NCBI GenBank assembly: GCA_032718475.1
Contig: JAUCBJ010007321.1
Location: 1 to 24,451 of the forward strand
Reading direction: 5' to 3'
Source of the DNA: Nemertoderma westbladi
Lineage: Eukaryota > Xenacoelomorpha > Nemertodermatida > Nemertodermatidae
Length of the DNA: 24,451 bases
Shown here: in pieces, positions 18,643-24,451 of the stretch
How the letters are laid out: every line of letters starts with the position of its first letter
Position numbering within the stretch: position 1 is the first letter of the stretch
Notes under the pieces: model-generated
What the model saw: the letters and a program-made list of their open reading frames with translations, nothing else
What the model was told of the DNA's origin: nothing
Database searches by the model: none
Program-made: the position numbers and the translations under genes

Positions 18643-19085
18643 AGAGGCTACCAACGTTCTAACTTCTAAATTTAAATTAAGCCTTGCATATTTACATTTC
18701 CAAATTTTTGTTTTAAATGACAATCGCAATATTTAACAATAAAAATAAAAACAATTTATATTTTAAAAAGCTACAAATTCTATATAAATTTGGTTGCCGT
18801 ATTGTTCACATTTTTTACACTCCGTTACAGTCCTTTGTACATTTTATATACAGTGCGAGCGCATAAGTAAAGTACGTTATATAAGATAATGATGGCCGAT
18901 GTATTTGGTAATTTTATAATTTTAGGCTTGTTATAGAAAATTATACTTTTCAGAATCAAGTATATCCCCTGTGATGAGTCCAAATGTATATGCACGAATT
19001 CATGTTACAATAACCGATTAACTGTGACTACCGTTTAATTAAAACTATGACGTAACTGTTATCTTTGATATCTTTAAGGGCCATG
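18643..19085. other. Intergenic, no gene seen
   Basis: AT-rich sequence without recognisable coding, RNA or repeat features. Confidence 0.5.
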
Positions 19086-19285
19086 CGTGAATCAGGTCCC
19101 AATATCTTGGTAACTTGTCTGCCTGAGGCAAGTTCCATTGTCTAGGTAACTGTATCTGAGTCAGGTACAATCACCTTGTAACTGCGACTGAGTCAGGTCC
19201 CATTCTCTTGGTAATTGTAAGTTATTCAGGTTCAAACCAACGGGTTAAACGAGTCAGGAGGTACCAATCACCGCTAAGATGAGTG
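19086..19285 (+). repeat. Degenerate 32-36-bp minisatellite
   Basis: Units of the pattern CTGAGTCAGGT(C)CCA, then TCTTGGTAACTG, start near 19088, 19124, 19157 and 19189, with weaker units near 19222 and 19250. Spacing drifts from 36 to 32, so this is an old array. Confidence 0.7.
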
Positions 19286-20226
19286 ATTTCAATTTCAAGT
19301 TCCAACCACCGGTACACTGTGAGTTTGTCATGTCCAAATATCTATGCCTCACTCAGGTCACAATGTTTGCAGTTCGCAATCCGCGGAGATGGTAAAATAC
19401 TTGCGGCGAACTGGCGATTATTGCAGGATCAGGGACAGATAATAAACCACGGATTAACAGTTTTATATTCCTTAACGAAAATCCCCCAACTTCCATACCC
19501 GGTGGCAAATACCTCGTAATTTCTGTAAATCCGATTAATCAGTGACACGACAACATTAAACCATTTAACTGCCGCGAACAGTGGTAGAATACCTCCTAGG
19601 GAATTCCTCGTATACCACAGTGATTCCCCTTCGTCGTATAAATAAAGGGCAGAATAACCGTTTATCTCTACCCAACAGGACATATGCGAGAGACACGAAC
19701 CGGCCGTTCCTTGAATATTAATACAGTAACGACTATTCATCAGCCCCCTGCCTCTCCTAAGGTTTGTTCGGTTTCTGTGATGAGTCGCGGTGTAAATACT
19801 TAATTAAGACGAACGTATGTTCCTGTAAGGTGATACGCGATCTTTCGTTCAGACACTGTTTTTTGTCTTCCACAAAACGGCATGCCGCGAAAACCTCATC
19901 AACCACTAACTTCCTAACGATAAATAACATCGTTGATTTATTTGTTGTTTCTCAGGCGAGCTACACTGTGGGAGAACCAGTGACTCCCGCTTGCGGATAT
20001 AATCAGTATCTGGTTTCTTTCGTCTGATCTTAGGTTCTAATTTTCCTGATTTCCATTGTTTTGCTACTTTACTGCCCGTCCTAAAACTTAATCGGCATTA
20101 ATAAACTTCACGATATTTCAACTGAAGCTTGGTGGTGGTGAGCCTCATCTTCCATTGCCCTCCAAACGATATAGCAGCTACCCTATTTGTTTCACAACTT
20201 GCTGGAAGTGTAGTGTCCAGTGTCCA
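19286..20226. other. Intergenic, no gene recognised
   Basis: Several 60-100-codon open frames on both strands lack any recognisable motif. A pyrimidine tract with CAG near 19940-19956 resembles a splice acceptor but the following 24 codons match nothing I know. Confidence 0.4.
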
Positions 20227-20431
20227 GGGGGAGGAGAACTTTTGACGCAATCAAAATTCATACCTCTCCAGGAGAAAATCTAATAACAGCTGATTCCTCA
20301 CAAAAATAAAATTGTAACCTGTTCTATTAACTCGTTTATTTGTTGTGGTTAGAATGACCTGCTTCCTCCTTTACCTTAAATGATAATTTATCATCGAGCC
20401 AAGATATTAATTCGCGGAGATGGGATTTAAC
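20227..20431 (-). mobile_element. MITE family copy A (inverted relative to copies B and C)
   Basis: Read on the - strand this follows copy B (21795-22020) end to end: AATCCCATCTCCGCGAATTA, GGAAGCAGGT, TAATAGAACAGGTTAC, CTCCTGGAGAGG, ATGAATTTTGATTGCGTC. It differs by substitutions and indels. Its terminal repeat is degraded. No ORF. Confidence 0.75.
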
Positions 20432-21091
20432 ATTTAACATAACATAACATTTAAAGTATATTTACTAGACGTCTTGGTACATAAAGAAATGAAACAAATT
20501 AGATATCTGCCACGTTTATGCAGCCAGACATGTCTGGTTTCCGACTAGGGGGCCCTTATAGGGTCCTCATTCCTTGCTGAGTCACTGCGGGGGTTAGTCT
20601 GCGATTTTACATTTGCATTGGTCTCAGTAGTAACATATAATGGTTGTACGTTGTACGTACCCCATGGTTCGTGTACATGTCTATTCCGGATTGGTTTATG
20701 TCTATCTTGCACGGGCTATGATGATTATGATTTGTCGCGTCAAAGAAATCACAATGTTTTTCGAATCCCCGCCACTAATTTCTTGTTTATAAACGTGACA
20801 AAAATATAATTAGCTAAATAACCGATTAGAATTCACTACTGCAAAGGCCTGTAATAATTGTGGCTAAGCGCATGACCAGAGGCAACACTCCTTGACCAGG
20901 TTCAGATACGGTTCTGTACGGTAATGTACTCTCCCCAGAGAAACATAATCCCCAAAGGATTCGTTTTCGCCTGTTATTTTTTACCATATTATTATAATAG
21001 TATAGGAATTTGATGTGATAGAAATGGTAACATTACTACAATCTTTAATTTTGATTAAGAAATTGTCGCGCTCTCGTCACCGTAGTAATCA
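20432..21091. other. Intergenic, no gene seen
   Basis: AT-rich. It contains AATCTTTAATTTT at 21040-21052, repeated directly at 21459-21471 on the other side of the foldback element. Confidence 0.5.
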
Positions 21092-21459
21092 TAATTGAGT
21101 TGAGATAATGTCTGGGAGACCTCAGGTGACCAAAAAGAAAGGGTAACAACAGTTACGAGCCTTCACCCAACAGGGCTTCTTCAGGTAAAAGAATATACGA
21201 ATATACAGAGAGAGAAGACTGCGAGAAGACTGAGAAGACTTTTTCGGCCTTTTTCGGCTTATATTAAAATTTATTATACTGTTCCCCACATACCGGTACT
21301 GTTGTTTCTTTGCATTCTGTATACTGGTGCAGTCTTCTCTCTCTGTATATTCGTATATTCTTTTACCCGAAGAAGCCCTGTTGGGTGAAGGCTCGTAACT
21401 GTTGTTACCCTTTCTTTTTGGTCACCTGAGGTCTCCCAGACATTATCTCAACTCAATTA
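21092..21459. mobile_element. Foldback element with 131-bp inverted arms differing at one base
   Basis: Positions 21092-21222 and 21329-21459 are reverse complements with a single mismatch (TTCAGGTAAAA against TTCGGGTAAAA). The 106-base centre carries short direct repeats (AGAAGACTG and TTTTTCGGC). There is no ORF. A 13-bp direct repeat lies next to the right arm and 39 bases outside the left arm. The near-identity of the arms means recent formation or ongoing conversion between them. Confidence 0.9.
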
Positions 21460-21773
21460 ATCTTTAATTTTATTGTAATGTGATTTTCTTGTGATGATCA
21501 CCAAAGTTACGGCTTATTTTATTCATTATTGGTATATTTGTACGGCCCTGATAGTAGTTGTAGGCTACCATTCTCTAACTACAGATAAGTAGTTTTATAT
21601 ATATATTCATTATAGCATAATCTCGATGTGAGTATGAAATTAATGTATCCAAGAGTATATAATTAGTTACCAAAAACTGTTTCGAGAAAATCAGTTTACC
21701 ATTTTCGAATCTGTTTTTCAGGGTGCCCTTCCTCTTACCGTTAGATTCCAAGATAGGGGGAGAAACTAAGACT
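21460..21773. other. Intergenic, no gene seen
   Basis: AT-rich unique sequence, with no feature supported beyond the 13-bp repeat at its left edge. Confidence 0.5.
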
Positions 21774-21793
21774 GGGGGGGGGGGGGGGGGGGG
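21774..21793 (+). repeat. G20 homopolymer directly beside MITE copy B
   Basis: Twenty G, one T, then GGGG, which is the first part of the MITE terminal repeat. Confidence 0.9.
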
Positions 21794-21794
21794 T

Positions 21795-22020
21795 GGGGAA
21801 CTGGACGCAAATCCCGCCTTGGCGAATTAATATCCCGCCTCAATGTTAAATTCTCAATTTAGGGAAAGAAGCAGGTGACAGAGGCACGTTAATTTAAACA
21901 AAACAATAAACTAAACATAATAGAACAGGTTACAGTTTTATTTTTGAGAGTAATCAGCCTTTATTTGCGTCGAATTTCCCCTGGAGAGGGATGAATTTTT
22001 ATTGCGTCCAGTTTCCCCCC
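21795..22020 (+). mobile_element. MITE family copy B, with terminal inverted repeats
   Basis: GGGGAACTGGACGCAAAT at the left end is matched by ATTGCGTCCAGTTTCCCC at the right (22001-22018), the same sequence inverted with one T indel. The interior includes TTGGCGAATTAATATCCCGC, GAGGCACGTT (21881) and AATAGAACAGGTTAC. About 226 bp, no ORF. Copy C follows 7 bases later in the same orientation. Confidence 0.8.
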
Positions 22021-22027
22021 CTTATCT

Positions 22028-22217
22028 GGAGAAACTATATCGGCGAAATAATGTCTCGTCTCAATATTAAATTATCAATTTATGAAAAGAAGTTTACAGA
22101 GGCACGTTATTCTGAGCAAAACTTTAAACGAATCTCAAAATAACATTTTTTATAAGGTGTTATTTGCGTCGATCTTCCCGTGGAGAGAGATTCATTTTGA
22201 TTTCGTCGAATTTCCCC
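22028..22217 (+). mobile_element. MITE family copy C
   Basis: Aligns with copy B at an offset of about 218-222 bp: GTCTCAATATTAAATTATCA, ACAGAGGCACGTT (22097), TTATTTGCGTCGATCTTCCC and GTGGAGAGAG. It begins GGAGAAACT and ends GAATTTCCCC, so the termini are related to those of B but the central AACAGGTTAC block is lost. Confidence 0.75.
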
Positions 22218-23386
22218 AATATCCACAGATTCCACAAAGATACAGGGCCAACACTTATTTACAAATTTGGTCACAATAATTACTACTCCTCATTGTGCTT
22301 GTGTAGATTGCTTGTTGCTTGTACACCAATTCCACGTGGCCTTTTCATTTATGAGGGCTTTTGATTTATATGTTTCTTGAAGATACAATAATTTGAGAAG
22401 ATTAGATTTATCGTGCTCAGGTGCGACTCTTTCTGGCTCACCCATTAAACATTGTGTCAGGGGAAATGTTTCTAAATGTTGAAACAGATTTAAACAATGT
22501 CGATATCTATATTTTCATTGTTATTATACCAAACATTTTCAAAGCCCATATTTAACGGGTTTGGTATTTTCAATGCCCTGATCGTCCTGTGAGACGATGT
22601 GGGTGGTTGTCGTTTCCGCAAAGCCGATGTCTGCCTGCTTCTGCTAAACCTTCATGTTGACACTTTTGATATCGGAATGTACACTGTACAGTATTGCAAA
22701 TTCCTCCATTCTGAACATCAAGTTATCCCAGGATCGTGGGTTTTCTAATTAACCGACAATGTACCTCGAATGTGAGAAACAAAGCGGAGAGCAATTTAGA
22801 TTGCCGGTCAATTTGTAATTGAAACCAGTGTTAAATTCCATTTTTTAATCTCAGAATGCGCCAACTCAAAATGGCCAAACACCCATAATGAAAGGAGAGT
22901 TATTCACAGTTTACCGACAACCAATGGCCTTGCAGGAATTACCTTCAGTAATACAGATTCAGTTGTGTTGTGGGAGTATATAGTGGAATTTTTATTCTTC
23001 CTTTACCATTTTTGTATTCATACTGTTTGATTAAATGGGAAAAATACACTAGAAAGCGATAATCAGGTATTTTTATGTCATACAACACGGTACAAGTGAA
23101 AGACTTTTCTTTATATTATGTAGACAATGAAGTTACTACTAGCTACAGGTAAAAAACATCAGCTAGGAAACAAATATGTGAATTGAATTTCATAATTATT
23201 ATTTTAAAATAGAAATGACTAGAATCTGAATAATTAATTCCCCCATGTGTGCAATTGTGCAGGAACCCCCCCCCCCCCCCCCCCCCCCCCCCTCAACTCC
23301 AAACCACTTACAGAAACATAACAAATATATTTTCAGTGTGTGCATCTGTCTCTTATGCTATTTTGTAACACTAACAAATCACTTCA
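22218..23386. other. Intergenic upstream of the innexin-like exon, with a C27 run
   Basis: No gene is seen. A run of 27 C occupies 23266-23292. At the end, CTAAC (23371-23375) and TTCAG (23383-23387) could form a branch point and acceptor for a 5'-UTR intron or trans-splice before the start codon; this is weak. Confidence 0.4.
23266..23292 (+). repeat. C27 homopolymer
   Basis: Twenty-seven consecutive C, the longest homopolymer in the window, about 155 bases before the innexin-like start codon. Confidence 0.9.
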
Positions 23387-23446
23387 GTTCTGATATAAAA
23401 CGTTTTAATGATTTGAATAACATAAATTGCCGCTTGCCGTTGTACC

Positions 23447-23639
23447 ATGGGAATCGGTGAGTTATCTCGACTAAGGGGGTTCGTTCCTCTGGTTAAGAGT
23501 GGAGTTACAGTCGATGATGCTTGGGACCAAGTCAATAGAGTTGGAATGTTCTCCTTAATGTGCATCATGGGAACAGTGGTCACATTAAGAAACTACATGG
23601 GACATGTTATTAAATGTTATGGATTCACATCATTTAAAG
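23447..23639 (+). CDS. First coding exon of a probable innexin (gap-junction channel subunit)
   Basis: Innexins are four-pass membrane proteins that form gap junctions and hemichannels in invertebrates. The 64 codons start at ATG 23447 in a strong context (ACC before, G after). They show a short cytoplasmic N terminus, the paired acidic residues VDD at 22-24, a hydrophobic first membrane segment at about 32-47, then YMGHVIKC (50-57). This last matches the family pattern Y-V-G-x-P-I-x-C, where Cys57 would be the first extracellular-loop cysteine; the usual Pro is Val here. The exon ends AAAG|GTAAGT, leaving phase 1. An in-frame stop follows at about 23656 if unspliced. Similarity is judged by eye from a short stretch, so another four-pass or short membrane protein is possible. 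Confidence 0.55.
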
Positions 23640-23645
23640 GTAAGT
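23640..23645 (+). promoter_or_regulatory. Splice donor GTAAGT of the innexin-like exon
   Basis: A perfect consensus donor directly after AAAG, placed where the first extracellular loop should continue (pattern C-x-x-P-x-x-F, here C-Y-G-F-T-S-F). Confidence 0.65.
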
Positions 23646-24451
23646 TCATTTATTAATATTGACATATAAATTTTGTATCTTAGTTACAGTACCAACGATG
23701 GACATCGAATACATGACAAATCCATACAGTTATTAGTTTAGAGGTTATTCTTTCTCCTTGTTGCAAATTAACTCAGCTTTCTTTTTACATTAACATTTAT
23801 AATTAAAATTACGAATTTTAAGGGTCGAAAAATATCGCGTAATTTTGGCCCTTTTTTCATTTTTTTGGGGGGGCCAAAATTAACCCTTTCTCAAAGGAGG
23901 ACCAGAATCGAAGTATAGAGCGATTTTAGTGAAAATAAAAAAATATTTTTTTTTTGCAAAAATTGTGAATGTTTTATATTGGTTTTCGTAATCGCGAACT
24001 CAGGTTTCATTTATGTGACTGATAACCACTAGAATATGAAAACAAGAGAAATTTAAATTTTCGAGTATCTTTTTTTAAACATCAATAACTCCGGTTCTAC
24101 TGGGCCGTTTGATCTGAAACCTTTACCAATGGATAGAGGATAGATTCTAATTTGTGAAATTGGAAAGAACTTGGGATAACACAGTAGTGCACTTAATGCA
24201 AAATGCACTTAAATAGTGGACATTTTTCAGATATTTCAAACACAATTATTTCCAGATCAATTTATCGTAGAATGTTATTTTGGGATTAAATCGTAGGTTG
24301 GAGTGATTTGTAACTATAATCTTAACATTAATTTTGTTTAACGTTTTATGTCTATAAAGTTAGTTAAAATCTCATTGAATATAGTCCAAAATCACAAATG
24401 TCGCGATTAAATTGCACTTTTTGACACTATTAGTAACGGACACTTGATCTT
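23646..24451 (+). other. Probable first intron of the innexin-like gene
   Basis: AT-rich with no following exon recognised. TAATTTTGGCCC (23840-23851) and GGGCCAAAATTA (23871-23882) form a perfect 12-bp stem with a 19-base loop that includes T and G runs. Confidence 0.4.

Noticed and set aside
19940-20027. Possible exon after a splice-acceptor-like tract
   Set aside because: The 24 codons that follow match no family I know and there is no partner exon nearby.

Overview
The window looks like genomic DNA of an invertebrate animal. It is AT-rich outside the repeats, has eukaryotic splice signals, and contains an OCRL/INPP5B-type inositol 5-phosphatase, a probable innexin first exon, decayed non-LTR retrotransposon copies, several MITE-like elements and a large minisatellite. 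There is no operon structure and I find no functional RNA gene. I cannot name the phylum from the sequence.

Left part (1-5500): the C-terminal end of an unrecognised Asn/Gln/Ser/Arg-rich protein runs in from the left edge on the + strand, in two overlapping frames (2-517 and about 408-908), with AATAAA at 1135. Next come a tRNA-like pol III promoter relic (about 1694-1765) and a 94-bp tandem repeat (1773-2063). Convergent to the first gene, on the - strand, lies a long intron-free coding block for an OCRL/INPP5B-type phosphatase (4248-2254). It has a PH-like domain and a complete catalytic domain, but the reading frame leaves the ASH domain at a good splice donor, so the rest of ASH and the RhoGAP domain are not in view. 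Upstream of it is a 652-bp MITE with 20-bp perfect terminal repeats and a TA duplication (4391-5042).

Middle-left (5513-8912): a dead, 5'-truncated non-LTR retrotransposon on the - strand has frameshifts, a nonsense codon and an in-frame loss of the first catalytic block of the reverse transcriptase. It is bracketed by diverged inverted arms of about 155 bp. A second, shorter copy of its 3' part follows.

Centre (10506-15557): about 4.7 kb of a C-rich 31-bp minisatellite occurs in two blocks. The blocks are separated by an AT-rich spacer and by a large palindrome made of seven 15-bp units facing six units of their reverse complement (14671-14882). The array has sequence subtypes, a 51-bp higher-order unit and larger internal duplications. 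Its - strand is almost free of stop codons in all frames, which produces long but probably meaningless ORFs.

Right part (15558-24451): mostly non-coding DNA with MITE-like inverted repeats, a 163-bp tandem duplication, a degenerate 32-36-bp minisatellite, three copies of a roughly 200-bp MITE family, a foldback element with 131-bp arms differing at one position, and unusually long G/C homopolymers (14, 20 and 27 bases). Near the right edge a + strand first coding exon (23447-23639), ending at a consensus donor, has the features of an innexin N terminus; its remaining exons lie outside the window.

The genes show no evidence of working together. They are independent loci in repeat-rich DNA.
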